Origin: Brumimicrobium salinarum
GTDB taxonomy: Bacteria; Bacteroidota; Bacteroidia; Flavobacteriales_D; Crocinitomicaceae
NCBI RefSeq assembly: GCF_002844555.1
Contig: NZ_PJNI01000009.1
Span: 1 to 64,000 of the forward strand
Length of the DNA stretch: 64,000 nt
Direction of reading: 5' to 3'
A model generated the notes under the pieces. The model made no database searches, was not told where the DNA came from, and worked only from the letters and a program-made list of their open reading frames with translations. Below, piece after piece: positions 54,197-63,325 of the stretch (position 1 is its first letter; each line of letters begins with the position of its first letter). The position numbers and the translations under genes were made by a program.

Positions 54197-54796
54197 ATGA
54201 AAAAGTTCACCGCATTCGCATTATCCATCCTTACAATTGTTCCATTTGTAGCAATTGCTTGGGTTTTATATTACAATTTTCACTCAACGCCTGTAGCAAT
54301 TATTAACTTATTAATTGTTATGACGGGAGTTTTATTAGCATTTATTGTATACAATCGAACATTAATCTCAAACGATGAAAACGTTTTAAAAATAGATATG
54401 GACCACTTTCCTTACATTGAAAGTGCATTGATTTATGTAATGCCACAAGATTTTGTAAGTAAACTTGATAAAAATACAGGTCATATTTTTATAGCAGCCT
54501 CTGAAGAAACAATTGATAATGTAACGCTAGTAGATGGAAATTTTGACAAACTTACCGATACAATCACTTTAAAATACACAAACGGAATCACCACTACAGT
54601 TCGTGGTTCGAGAACAGTAGCCGTTGGCGATAACCAGTTTTTATTTTATGGTTTTGATGAATTAATTCACAAAAAGGGCAGTAAAAAGTCGATATTTCAA
54701 TGGGAAGATGATCGTTTGATTCAGAAAAATGGTAATGAAATTTTCCCTATTTCCATTCCAGACCGCATGCCGGTTTATGTTTTTGATTGGAAGTAA
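54197..54796 (+). CDS. Hypothetical two-helix membrane-anchored protein
   Basis: Two N-terminal hydrophobic segments (FALSILTIVPFVAIAWVLYY and VAIINLLIVMTGVLLAFIVY) are followed by a soluble beta-rich domain of about 140 residues (HIFIAASEETIDNVTLVDGN, TITLKYTNGITTTVRGSRTV). There is no signal cleavage site, so it is probably anchored in the inner membrane. I recognise no family. It is followed 46 bp later by rlmF on the same strand. Confidence 0.75.
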   Translation: MKKFTAFALSILTIVPFVAIAWVLYYNFHSTPVAIINLLIVMTGVLLAFIVYNRTLISNDENVLKIDMDHFPYIESALIYVMPQDFVSKLDKNTGHIFIAASEETIDNVTLVDGNFDKLTDTITLKYTNGITTTVRGSRTVAVGDNQFLFYGFDELIHKKGSKKSIFQWEDDRLIQKNGNEIFPISIPDRMPVYVFDWK

Positions 54797-54842
54797 AAAG
54801 CTTTTTGCTAACCATATTAAAAGCAACATACATTTCATCAAT

Positions 54843-55754
54843 ATGTCTCAAAAAAGCAAATTACACCTCCATTCTAGAAATAAAAACAAGCTTCCGTATG
54901 ATTTATTGTCTTTGTTAAAAATCCAACCTAAATTAAAAAGCCATGTTACTTTAAACAAAATAGGGAAGCAGTCTATTAATTTTTCAGATTCAAGAGCTGT
55001 AAAACTATTAAATGAAGCTATTTTAAATCATTATTATGGAATAAAACATTGGGAATTTCCAGAAGAAAATCTAACGCCCCCGATTCCTGGTCGAGCTGAT
55101 TACATTCATCATATTGCTGATGTATTAGCAAAGGAAAACAATAATGAGATACCTTTTGGAGACAAAATTACTTGTTTAGATATTGGTGTTGGCGCAAGTT
55201 GTATTTATCCAATCATCGGAGTTGTGGAATATGGTTGGAACTTTATAGGCGTAGACGTAAATAAACAATCCCTAGAATCAGCAGAAGGAATTATTGCTAA
55301 AAATCCTACATTAAAGGGTAAGATTAAGCTGCGATTGCAAAGTAAAAAACAAAGTATTTTTAAAGGTATAATTAAAAGTGAGGATCAACTTGACATCACC
55401 ATTTGTAATCCACCTTTTCATGCAACAAAAGAAGACGCTTTAAAAGGAACACGCCGAAAAGTGAAAAATTTAACAGGGAAAAATACAAAAACACCTGTAC
55501 TCAATTTTGCTGGTGCTAAGAATGAATTGGTGTACAAAGGTGGAGAACTTGCTTTTATTCAAAAGATGATTGAAGAGAGTAAGCTTTATTCAAAACACAT
55601 TAAATGGTTTTCGACCTTGGTTTCAAAGCAGCTGAATAAAAGAAAGGTTGTTAAATATTTGGAACAAATTGGAGCGAAAAACATCATCGAAATACCCATG
55701 CAAACAGGAAATAAAATTACACGCATAATAGCATGGAGTTTTATTAGCAAATAA
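54843..55754 (+). CDS. rlmF: 23S rRNA (adenine(1618)-N6)-methyltransferase
   Basis: RlmF methylates A1618 of 23S rRNA. Start at ATG 54843 (MSQKSKLHLHSRNKNKLPYD), giving 303 residues, as in known RlmF; an open frame extends upstream into the previous gene but is not conserved-looking. Motifs: LLSLLKIQPKLKSHVTLNKI, PPIPGRADYIHHIADVL, the SAM motif CLDIGVGASCIYPIIGV and the catalytic ICNPPFHATKEDA (NPPF). Length and motif order are normal. Confidence 0.94.
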   Translation: MSQKSKLHLHSRNKNKLPYDLLSLLKIQPKLKSHVTLNKIGKQSINFSDSRAVKLLNEAILNHYYGIKHWEFPEENLTPPIPGRADYIHHIADVLAKENNNEIPFGDKITCLDIGVGASCIYPIIGVVEYGWNFIGVDVNKQSLESAEGIIAKNPTLKGKIKLRLQSKKQSIFKGIIKSEDQLDITICNPPFHATKEDALKGTRRKVKNLTGKNTKTPVLNFAGAKNELVYKGGELAFIQKMIEESKLYSKHIKWFSTLVSKQLNKRKVVKYLEQIGAKNIIEIPMQTGNKITRIIAWSFISK

Positions 55755-55759
55755 ACTAA

Positions 55760-55782
55760 CCTGTAACAGAATAGGTTTTTAT
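55760..55782 (+). terminator. Weak terminator after rlmF
   Basis: AACCTGT (55760-55766) pairs with ATAGGTT (55773-55779), one G-U pair, loop of 6 nt, then a short T-run. It lies just after the rlmF stop. Confidence 0.4.
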
Positions 55783-55821
55783 GGTTATAAATATACCCCA
55801 AACAATAAAAACCATACAATT

Positions 55822-56994
55822 ATGAAAACCTTATTCTTTATTCCCGTTTTATTTTTTTCTACAATTTTATTTAGTCAGTCCACGGTTCGAACAGTTGATG
55901 ATATAATCGACCAGCGTGAGAAAAAATCAGGTATCTATCGAATATCTGGAACCTATTTAAACACTGCAGTTGTAAATATGAATTATGGAAAAGCAGAAAT
56001 CTTATCTGTAATGAATAAAAAAGAGTTGAAAACCTCAAATATCATTCAGATAGATCTTGTTTACACCAATTATCCAAAAGGTGAAGACATTAGTGCCTTA
56101 AACAAACAACGTATTTTGAATATGTTAAGCATACGTCCAGATTTAATCAAAGCTGAAGGAATAACCTGGAGTTTAGTACGTCAAATGTATTGTAAAAATG
56201 AAGCACAAGCAAAATTAATGTTTCATGGCGCTGTAATTTATTACAAGCCTAATCAGGATCAAGAAATGAGAAAAATAGAACAAAAGAATTATCAATCGCT
56301 TCCCAAAGATGATTCAAAAAAGATAACTGAAAAAGATCTAGAAAAAGAATTTAGAAGTAATCCTGTAGTGATCAATGCTTTTAAACGAAATAAATGGGAG
56401 GATCCGGTAATTGTAGCCGATGTAACAGGAAGTATGTATCCTTATATGAGACAAGTAGCTTTTTGGTTTTTACTGAAAATGAATAAAAAAGAAGAAACAT
56501 ATATTGCCTTATTTAATGATGGTGATAGAACCCCGAACGATGAAAAAATTATAGGTCGAACCGGTGGTATATATACCATAAAAACAAAAGATTATTCTCA
56601 ATTTAGGGACGCTCTATTGAGAACTGTCTCTTTGGGTAACGGTGGAGACACACCTGAAAACGATGTGGAGGCTCTTTACAAAGCACAAAGAGACAATCCT
56701 GAAGCTGAAGAGCTTATTCTCATTGCTGATAATTTGGCAGACATGAGGGATCAAAAGTTAATTTCAAAAATAAAAAAACCTGTTCGCATTATTCTGTGTG
56801 GTACAAAGTATCGCATAAACATACAGTATCTCAATTTGGCTTTTGCCACAGGAGGTTCAATTCACACTTTAAAAGAGGACCTCAATGATTTAATTAACCA
56901 ATCAGAAGGAGATACTTTTGAATTTTTAGGAAAAAAATACACCATAAAAGATGGAGAAGTTGTTGAAAGACAGAATAGGAAAAAACGGATATAA
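55822..56994 (+). CDS. Secreted von Willebrand factor A-like protein
   Basis: The 390-residue product has a signal peptide (LFFIPVLFFSTILFSQS). The middle contains a VWA-like fold with a MIDAS-type motif DVTGSM (DxTxS variant) at about residue 199, later GNGGDTPENDVEALYKA, which supplies the downstream MIDAS residues, and ELILIADNLADMRD. A basic C-terminus follows. VWA domains bind metal and protein ligands. Its role here is unknown, and no co-operating MoxR ATPase is nearby. It is a single gene. Confidence 0.82.
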   Translation: MKTLFFIPVLFFSTILFSQSTVRTVDDIIDQREKKSGIYRISGTYLNTAVVNMNYGKAEILSVMNKKELKTSNIIQIDLVYTNYPKGEDISALNKQRILNMLSIRPDLIKAEGITWSLVRQMYCKNEAQAKLMFHGAVIYYKPNQDQEMRKIEQKNYQSLPKDDSKKITEKDLEKEFRSNPVVINAFKRNKWEDPVIVADVTGSMYPYMRQVAFWFLLKMNKKEETYIALFNDGDRTPNDEKIIGRTGGIYTIKTKDYSQFRDALLRTVSLGNGGDTPENDVEALYKAQRDNPEAEELILIADNLADMRDQKLISKIKKPVRIILCGTKYRINIQYLNLAFATGGSIHTLKEDLNDLINQSEGDTFEFLGKKYTIKDGEVVERQNRKKRI

Positions 56995-57088
56995 TATTCT
57001 GCTATGGTCTCAACTAAAAACGCAAAACATAATTCTAAGTTTTATCAACTTTTAAGAAACTAAAACAATCAACATTAGATTAAAGTTA

Positions 57089-57096
57089 TAGCTTTG
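57089..57096 (+). promoter_or_regulatory. -7 box (TAGCTTTG) for the thioredoxin-fold gene
   Basis: Exact TAnnTTTG, 14 bp before ATG 57111; short leader predicted. Confidence 0.5.
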
Positions 57097-57110
57097 TAAA
57101 AAAAGAAAAC

Positions 57111-57677
57111 ATGAGTAATACCACAACTTGGGCATCATATTTAGCAAAATTTGACGAAATACTTTCACAAGACAATCCTCCTGCGCCCTATGATGAAGCT
57201 GCTTTTTTAGATTATCTTAAATTAAATAGAAGTAGGCAAAAAAGATGGTTAAAAACAGCAAATATCGATATTGAACTCAAAAAAACAATTGAGAAAATTG
57301 ATCAAGAACAAACATGGTATGTTATCACTGAACCATGGTGTGGAGATGCAGCACACAGCGTACCATTCATCTATAAGATGACTCAATTGAATCCAAATAT
57401 CGATCTTAAAATTGTTTGGCGCGATACCGAACCTTACATGATTGAAGATTATCTAACGAATGGTGGTAAGTCCGTTCCAAAAGTTGTTATTCGTGACAAA
57501 AATGAAAATGACTTGCACGTTTGGGGACCAAGACCTGTTGAATGCCAAAAACTATATGAGGAATTAAAAGCAAAAGACGCAGATTTTGAAGAACAAAAAG
57601 TAGCACTTCAAAATTGGTACAACAAAGACAAGGGAGTTTCCATTCAAAAAGAGTTTAATGGACTTTTGCAGTCTTAA
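57111..57677 (+). CDS. Thioredoxin-family protein with a single active-site cysteine (CGDA)
   Basis: The 188-residue cytoplasmic protein has a thioredoxin-like core: WYVITEPWCGDAAHSVPFIY at the active-site position, then LKIVWRDTEPYMIEDYLTNG, the cis-proline-like SVPKVVI and GPRPVECQKLYEEL. The usual CxxC is CGDA, so the resolving cysteine is missing and ordinary disulfide exchange is unlikely; monothiol or peroxidase-like chemistry is possible. I recall this variant in other Bacteroidota, so it is probably a subfamily trait. Confidence 0.82.
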   Translation: MSNTTTWASYLAKFDEILSQDNPPAPYDEAAFLDYLKLNRSRQKRWLKTANIDIELKKTIEKIDQEQTWYVITEPWCGDAAHSVPFIYKMTQLNPNIDLKIVWRDTEPYMIEDYLTNGGKSVPKVVIRDKNENDLHVWGPRPVECQKLYEELKAKDADFEEQKVALQNWYNKDKGVSIQKEFNGLLQS

Positions 57678-57721
57678 TAGATTTAGATTGATTTAATAAC
57701 TTCCATTAAAATCATCACACA

Positions 57722-58198
57722 ATGCCTTGGTTTGTTCTTATTACCCAACCAAATTCAGAGAAAAAAGTAGAAAGTCGATTACAAAAAATGGGCATTAAAG
57801 CCTATTGTCCAACGCGCACTGAATATAGACAATGGAGCGACCGTATAAAAAAAGTACGTATTCCACTTTTACCTTCAATGATTCTTGTGAACATTGAAGC
57901 AGCAGAACGTTCAATAGTTTTTAACGCACCAGGCGTATTGCGCTACCTTTTTTGGATGGGAAAACCAGCAATTGTCCATAAACATGAAGTCGAAGCTTTA
58001 GAAGAGATTAGCGAAAAAGGAAGAGAAATCTTAGCAGTTGAGAAAATTGAAGAAGGAGATGAGATTAAAATAAATAACTTTGGTACCGAAGTTAAAGAAG
58101 GTGTTGTTCAAAAAGTTTCGGGAAATCAATGCTGGATTGCCCTAAAAAACTTGGGTTTTATTATTAAATTAAACACAAAAGTAAGTAACGAAAAATAA
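57722..58198 (+). CDS. UpxY/NusG-family transcription antiterminator
   Basis: The 158-residue protein is a specialised NusG paralogue: an NGN domain (PWFVLITQPNSEKKVESRLQ…GIKAYCPTRTEYRQWSDRIK, LLPSMILVNIE) and a C-terminal KOW-like segment (NFGTEVKEGVVQKVSGNQCW). UpxY/LoaP/RfaH-type factors usually precede long capsule or secondary-metabolite operons and let polymerase read through terminators. No such operon is adjacent here: the next gene, hemF, is convergent. So it may act in trans or be relocated. Confidence 0.85.
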   Translation: MPWFVLITQPNSEKKVESRLQKMGIKAYCPTRTEYRQWSDRIKKVRIPLLPSMILVNIEAAERSIVFNAPGVLRYLFWMGKPAIVHKHEVEALEEISEKGREILAVEKIEEGDEIKINNFGTEVKEGVVQKVSGNQCWIALKNLGFIIKLNTKVSNEK

Positions 58199-58274
58199 GT
58201 CACGTCAAGGATAAAACCAGAAAACAATAATTCTAATAAAATTGTAGGTTCAGTTCTTTAGATGACACTATTTT

Positions 58275-59177
58275 CTAGGTATTACGTATATAATCCACCT
58301 CTTTTCTTAAGCCGTGTAAGGTTTTTTCCTCAAGACTATCTTTTTTGGGTTTAAAATCATAAAACCATGATGCATCTTTCGGTAGACTCATTAGAATAGA
58401 TTCAATTCTTCCTCCGGTTTTAAGTCCAAACTTGGTTCCTCTATCATTTACTAGGTTAAACTCAACATACCGACCTCTACGCAAGTTTCTCCATTCTATA
58501 TTTTCATTAGAAAACTCAGGAGTTCTATTCTCATTAATTTGATCAGCATAAACCTTAGGAAACAATTCACCTAAATCAATAGCAAAATCTAATAATTGCG
58601 TTTTAGAAACACCATCCTTTTCTGTAAGTTTATCATAGAAAATACCTCCTACTCCTCGTGTTTCATTTCTATGTGGAATAAAAAAGTAATCATCTGCCCA
58701 TTTTTTAAATTTTAGGTAAAAATCAGGATGATATTGATCACAAACCTTTTTAAGGTCCAAATGAAAACGCTTTGCCAATTGGAAGTCAATATAATGAGGC
58801 GTCATATCAATTCCTCCACCAAACCAATACTCACCAGTATCCATCTCGAAATATCTAACATTCATGTGCATTATTGGATGAAATGGATTGTGTGGATGAA
58901 TTACAATAGAAACTCCTGTCGCCAAAAATTCGTTTCCATCTAGTCCTAATTGTTTATTCATAACCGTTGATACAGGTCCATGAACTGCAGAGAAGTTAAC
59001 ACCTCCTTTTTCTATAATGTTACCATCTGTAAGCACACGAGTTCTTCCGCCGCCGCCTTCTTCTCTATTCCAATTGTCTTCATGGAATTTAGATTTACCA
59101 TCAAGCTGTTCTAATGCATTACAAATATAATCTTGAACTTTTTTAAATCGATCAATTATTTCATTGCTTTCTAACAT
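58275..59177 (-). CDS. hemF: Oxygen-dependent coproporphyrinogen III oxidase
   Basis: HemF converts coproporphyrinogen III to protoporphyrinogen IX with O2, so the organism makes heme aerobically. The 300-residue protein has FHEDNWNREEGGGGRTRVLT, GVNFSAVHGP, IHPHNPFHPIMHMNVRYFE, WWFGGGIDMTPHY-like WFGGGIDMTPHYI and GTKFGLKTGGRIESILMSLP, all diagnostic. Length is normal. Its start overlaps the 3' end of the LysM gene by 17 bp, the third gene of the guaA-LysM-hemF operon. Confidence 0.96.
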   Translation of the reverse strand: MLESNEIIDRFKKVQDYICNALEQLDGKSKFHEDNWNREEGGGGRTRVLTDGNIIEKGGVNFSAVHGPVSTVMNKQLGLDGNEFLATGVSIVIHPHNPFHPIMHMNVRYFEMDTGEYWFGGGIDMTPHYIDFQLAKRFHLDLKKVCDQYHPDFYLKFKKWADDYFFIPHRNETRGVGGIFYDKLTEKDGVSKTQLLDFAIDLGELFPKVYADQINENRTPEFSNENIEWRNLRRGRYVEFNLVNDRGTKFGLKTGGRIESILMSLPKDASWFYDFKPKKDSLEEKTLHGLRKEVDYIRNT

Positions 59178-61086
59178 CGAAATTCTTTTTGTTGGTAATT
59201 ATATCTAATAATTCAATCTCGAAATCTTTCTGTTTAGAGATAAAAACACTGCTATTTTCATTTCCATGTTGATCTCCAACGGGAGTTACATCGAAAAAAT
59301 TCATTAAGCCATCATTTTGTGGATACCCCAATAGTAATTCAGAAAGTTGTGACAACATCACATCATAGCCATGAAATGCGTATTTCGACGGGTCTGAATT
59401 ATAGCGAGATCGGTACTCCTTAGTAAAAGCAAAAGTTTCAGGCAAATCATAATTTAGGTAATTTGATGCTGCAAAATGAAATGTAAAACGATTCTTATAA
59501 TAGCTATTGAGTGCATTAATCTCCCTCCATGATTGCAATCCAACCATTACAATATCAGATTTACCGTATTTTGGAGTGTAGTTTTTTGCAGCGTTCAAGG
59601 TATTCACAAATTTCATTATTTGTTGCACGTCGTCAGAAAGACATATCACAAAATTTTTACGATCAGTATCAATTGATTTAACCAAAACACGACCTGAAAC
59701 ATCTCCAAGCGCTGTCATCTTAATAGATGCAGTCGTATCCTTAGGTAAGTTTTTGTTGAAAACATCTTTAAAGAAAGAAATGCGTTGTTTAGTTTCATTA
59801 CTTTCCCCGTTAATCATCACAATACTTGCAGTAGCATGATTTTCGGCCAGATATTTTGCCATCCCTGCTATTAGGGTGAGTTCTGAAGGAATCATCGAAA
59901 GCACATAAGGATTATTTTCTAATACTTTGGTTGGTATTTTTGTTACTGCAACAACAGGCACCTTGTTATTCAGTCCCCAAGATGCAGTATACTCGATAAG
60001 CTTTGGATAAAATGGTCCAATCACAATATCAAAATTGTTGGTATTTCCATTTTCTAAGATAGTTTTAAGCTTTTTCAAATTGCCTTCTGTATCAAAAAAT
60101 TCAACAGAGGCATTTAAACCAAGTTTCTCCAATGAATCAATAGCCATTTGGGCGCCCATTAAAAACTCAACTGATAAATCTGTTAGTTTATTGAGTTTTG
60201 TTGAAGATGTATAAACTCCTGATAACACTTCGGCATTTTCATTAATCTTTAAAGGAAGTGCTACTAGAATCTTGTAGACTTCTTTTTTAGGCACCAGCAA
60301 AGGTCTGTTAGTAATTTGAGAGGAATCTAACTTTACAATCTCCCTAATTTCAACCTCTTTTATGCGTTCTTTCTTCAAAACAATTTGAAGCTCTTGCCCA
60401 GGTTTAATGGTGTTTTTACGTATTTTATTATCTTCAATAAGCTTTTCTATTGGAACCATAAATCGACGAGAAATAGAATATAAAGTTTCACCTTTTTGAA
60501 CAGTATATTCTACCACACTATCTTGAAATTCTACCTGATATTCAATTTTTGTAATTGAATCACCTGGTTGTATTGTAGAATCCTGAGCAATATCACGCTC
60601 CACATTTTTTTCGGGTTTCCTCTCTTCTTTCTGATTCTTGGCTGAATTGTCAATCGATGAAATTTCATCAGTTGGGATTTTTAATTCTCGCCCCACCTTT
60701 AACCCTTCTTCTACACCCGGATTCAGTTCAATTAATTCAGCTACTTTACAATCATATTGTTTTGAGATTCCATACAAAGTTTCTTTACGTTTTACCTTGT
60801 GTATTTTATGTACAAATGTTGTATCAACTTGTTTATTATCAATTTCAGCAACGAAAGGAATATACAGTTTTTGTCCAATTTTCAATCCTTCTTTTGTAGA
60901 TGGGTTAGCCTTAATAATATCATCGATGGCTACATTGTATTTACGATGTAGTCCATATAATGTGTTTCCCGCTTCAACAGCGTGAATTGTATATATTTTT
61001 CCATCACGTTTTTCTTTTCCCATTTCCTGCGCAGCGGCAAAAAATGAGATGCCTAAAGTTAAAACAAACAAAATCAATATTCTCAT
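59161..61086 (-). CDS. LysM protein with type-1 periplasmic-binding-fold domain (LpoA-like)
   Basis: Start chosen at ATG 61086, which overlaps the guaA TGA (ATGA) and gives a regular signal peptide ([20 protein letters not shown]); ATG 61092 is possible. Three LysM repeats bind peptidoglycan, at about residues 32-78 ([20 protein letters not shown]), 92-138 ([20 protein letters not shown]) and 190-238 ([20 protein letters not shown]). The C-terminal about 370 residues resemble a type-1 periplasmic binding protein ([61 protein letters not shown]), similar in kind to LpoA, the activator of PBP1A. A cell-wall role is likely. Confidence 0.88.
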   Translation of the reverse strand: MRILILFVLTLGISFFAAAQEMGKEKRDGKIYTIHAVEAGNTLYGLHRKYNVAIDDIIKANPSTKEGLKIGQKLYIPFVAEIDNKQVDTTFVHKIHKVKRKETLYGISKQYDCKVAELIELNPGVEEGLKVGRELKIPTDEISSIDNSAKNQKEERKPEKNVERDIAQDSTIQPGDSITKIEYQVEFQDSVVEYTVQKGETLYSISRRFMVPIEKLIEDNKIRKNTIKPGQELQIVLKKERIKEVEIREIVKLDSSQITNRPLLVPKKEVYKILVALPLKINENAEVLSGVYTSSTKLNKLTDLSVEFLMGAQMAIDSLEKLGLNASVEFFDTEGNLKKLKTILENGNTNNFDIVIGPFYPKLIEYTASWGLNNKVPVVAVTKIPTKVLENNPYVLSMIPSELTLIAGMAKYLAENHATASIVMINGESNETKQRISFFKDVFNKNLPKDTTASIKMTALGDVSGRVLVKSIDTDRKNFVICLSDDVQQIMKFVNTLNAAKNYTPKYGKSDIVMVGLQSWREINALNSYYKNRFTFHFAASNYLNYDLPETFAFTKEYRSRYNSDPSKYAFHGYDVMLSQLSELLLGYPQNDGLMNFFDVTPVGDQHGNENSSVFISKQKDFEIELLDIITNKKNFDVRKQ

Positions 61087-62615
61087 TCCCATTCTATAGT
61101 TGCAGGTGGTTTAGAACTAATATCGTAGGTTACACGATTTATTCCTTTCACCTGATTAATAATTTTATTCGAAATCTTACCTAAAACTTCGTAAGGTAGA
61201 TGACACCAATCAGCAGTCATACCATCTGTTGATGTTACGGCACGCAATGCAACGGCATTTTCATAAGTTCGTTCGTCTCCCATCACACCAACAGTATTTA
61301 CAGGCAAGAAAATCGCTCCTGCTTGCCATACTTCGTCATACAAACCAGCCGTTTTTAATTCGTTAATAAAAATAGCATCTACTTCTTGAAGAATTTTGAC
61401 TTTGTCGGCGGTAACTTCTCCCAAAATCCTAATACCTAATCCTGGACCAGGAAACGGATGTCTACCTAAAATAGCAGGAGAAATTCCTAAGGATTTCCCT
61501 ACCCTTCTCACCTCATCTTTAAACAATAACTTCAATGGTTCTACCACTTTTAATTTCATATAATCTGGCAAACCACCAACATTATGGTGAGATTTTATGG
61601 TTTGTGAAGGTCCACCTGTTACGCTAACTGACTCAATCACATCGGGATAAATTGTTCCTTGCCCCAACCACTTTGCCTGATCGACTAATTTTGATTCTTG
61701 ATCAAACACATCTACAAAGACCTTGCCTATTGCTTTTCTTTTTTCTTCTGGATCTGTTAAACCTTTTAATGCTGCATAAAACTGCTCGGAAGCATCAACT
61801 CCCTTAACATTGAGTCCCATCCCCTTATAGCTTTCTAGTACTTGTTCGTACTCGTTTTTTCGTAGCAATCCATTATTTACAAAAATGCAATATAAATTAT
61901 CTCCGATAGCTTGATGCAGTATAGTTGCGGCAACTGAAGAGTCTACACCTCCAGAAAGTCCTAAAATCACCCGATCATTTCCGAGTTTCTTTTTTAAATC
62001 ATCAACAGTGGAATCTACAAAAGCATCAGGTGTCCAATCTTGAGCACACCCTGATATATTAACTACAAAATTGTAAATCATTGTACTGCCATCTGTGGAA
62101 TGATAAACCTCTGGATGAAATTGTATCCCGTAAGTTTTTTCATTTTTAACGGCGTAGGCTGCGTTTTTAACATCCTCTGTACTTGCTATAGTATAAAAAT
62201 CATTGGGTAGTGATTTTATTGAATCTCCATGAGACATCCAAACTTGAGATTTCTGCGGAACACCTTGCATGAGCTCATTTTCCAAATCATGTTCAACTAT
62301 ATTTGCACGACCATACTCTCTTGTATTAGAAGCGGCAACCTCTCCACCATAATTATGGGCCATATATTGCGCACCAAAACAAACGCCTAATAAAGGTACT
62401 TTTCCTTTAATATTTGATAAATCAATATTTGGTGCTTTTTCATCTCGAACGGAGAAAGGGCTCCCAGAAAGAATTACCCCTTTGATATTTTCGGTAATTT
62501 CAGGACACTTGTCCCATGGATGAATTTCACTATATATATTAAGTTCTCTTACACGTCGTGCAATTAATTGCGTGTACTGTGAACCAAAATCTAAAATTAA
62601 AATTGTGTCTTGCAT
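61083..62615 (-). CDS. guaA: GMP synthase (glutamine-hydrolysing)
   Basis: GuaA aminates XMP to GMP. The 510-residue protein has the class I amidotransferase triad (Cys in [14 protein letters not shown] near 80, His-Glu in [11 protein letters not shown] near 165), the ATP pyrophosphatase P-loop [17 protein letters not shown] near 217 and the C-terminal dimerisation domain ending [16 protein letters not shown]. Length and order are normal. Its stop overlaps the LysM-gene start. A TATCTTTG box ends 4 nt before its ATG, predicting a leaderless mRNA. Confidence 0.97.
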   Translation of the reverse strand: MQDTILILDFGSQYTQLIARRVRELNIYSEIHPWDKCPEITENIKGVILSGSPFSVRDEKAPNIDLSNIKGKVPLLGVCFGAQYMAHNYGGEVAASNTREYGRANIVEHDLENELMQGVPQKSQVWMSHGDSIKSLPNDFYTIASTEDVKNAAYAVKNEKTYGIQFHPEVYHSTDGSTMIYNFVVNISGCAQDWTPDAFVDSTVDDLKKKLGNDRVILGLSGGVDSSVAATILHQAIGDNLYCIFVNNGLLRKNEYEQVLESYKGMGLNVKGVDASEQFYAALKGLTDPEEKRKAIGKVFVDVFDQESKLVDQAKWLGQGTIYPDVIESVSVTGGPSQTIKSHHNVGGLPDYMKLKVVEPLKLLFKDEVRRVGKSLGISPAILGRHPFPGPGLGIRILGEVTADKVKILQEVDAIFINELKTAGLYDEVWQAGAIFLPVNTVGVMGDERTYENAVALRAVTSTDGMTADWCHLPYEVLGKISNKIINQVKGINRVTYDISSKPPATIEWE

Positions 62616-62619
62616 GGCG

Positions 62620-62627
62620 CAAAGATA
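62620..62627 (-). promoter_or_regulatory. -7 box (TATCTTTG) for guaA, leaderless
   Basis: Exact TAnnTTTG on the minus strand, ending 4 nt before ATG 62615. The same TATCTTTG-N4-ATG arrangement occurs at cmk. Confidence 0.6.
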
Positions 62628-62727
62628 ATAAACGCTTCATTTGAATACGAAGTTATTATGCTTTTTTATCTAAAGTTAAAACAAATGATATTCAAAAAAT
62701 AAAAAAATTAGAAGCACTATAGACGAA

Positions 62728-63174
62728 CTATTTTTGAGGTCCTTTATAATGTTCAAATGCCTTTTCTGCGGGGTAAGCATTAAAAGTACCACTTGCTTTT
62801 GCTACCAACACATCATTTTGATTGGTAACCGAAGCTTCTACATATATCAAGCTTTTTCCCGCAGAAATAACTTTACCTATTGCCACCAATTGATCATCTA
62901 AAACAACTGGTTTCAGGTAATTTACATGCAATTCAACAGTACTTACAACTTTGTTATTTTTTCCAGCAATTGACAAAGCGGCAACACCTAAAGTTCCATC
63001 AATCAAACCTGCAACAACACCACCATGTGCTGCTATTGGTGTGGCCAAGTGTTTTTCTTTTATATTTAAAGTATACTTAACTTCGCCTTCATTCAAAACC
63101 TCAAGGTCCATTTCCAAAAACGCACCAAAATTGTTTGACGCTTTATATAACTCCATTACTTTTTCATCAATCAT
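62728..63174 (-). CDS. PaaI-like hotdog-fold thioesterase
   Basis: Start at ATG 63174 (MIDEKVMELYKASNNFGAFL), 148 residues. The hotdog pattern is LATPIAAHGGVVAGLIDGTLGVAALS, where HGG(V)xxxL(I)D carries the catalytic residues of PaaI-type acyl-CoA thioesterases, followed by TVELHVNYLKPVVLDDQLVA and VAKASGTFNAYPAE. It hydrolyses an acyl-CoA in the cytoplasm; the substrate is unknown. It has its own promoter and no operon partner. Confidence 0.9.
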   Translation of the reverse strand: MIDEKVMELYKASNNFGAFLEMDLEVLNEGEVKYTLNIKEKHLATPIAAHGGVVAGLIDGTLGVAALSIAGKNNKVVSTVELHVNYLKPVVLDDQLVAIGKVISAGKSLIYVEASVTNQNDVLVAKASGTFNAYPAEKAFEHYKGPQK

Positions 63175-63191
63175 TCTCAAAAAATTTTCAA

Positions 63192-63221
63192 CAAAATTAA
63201 TACTTTGACCTATATTATCAA
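63192..63221 (-). promoter_or_regulatory. Thioesterase promoter (TTG-N19-TAATTTTG)
   Basis: TTG (63221-63219), 19-bp spacer and TAATTTTG (63199-63192) on the minus strand, 17 nt before ATG 63174. Both elements and spacing match the consensus. Confidence 0.6.
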
Positions 63222-63325
63222 TTTTGGTAGGATTCTAATAATATGGTTAAACACAATTATTATTTATTTAATCATTAAAAATAAAGAAAAGAATTAACTT
63301 TAAATTTTCCAAGTAGAATAATACC

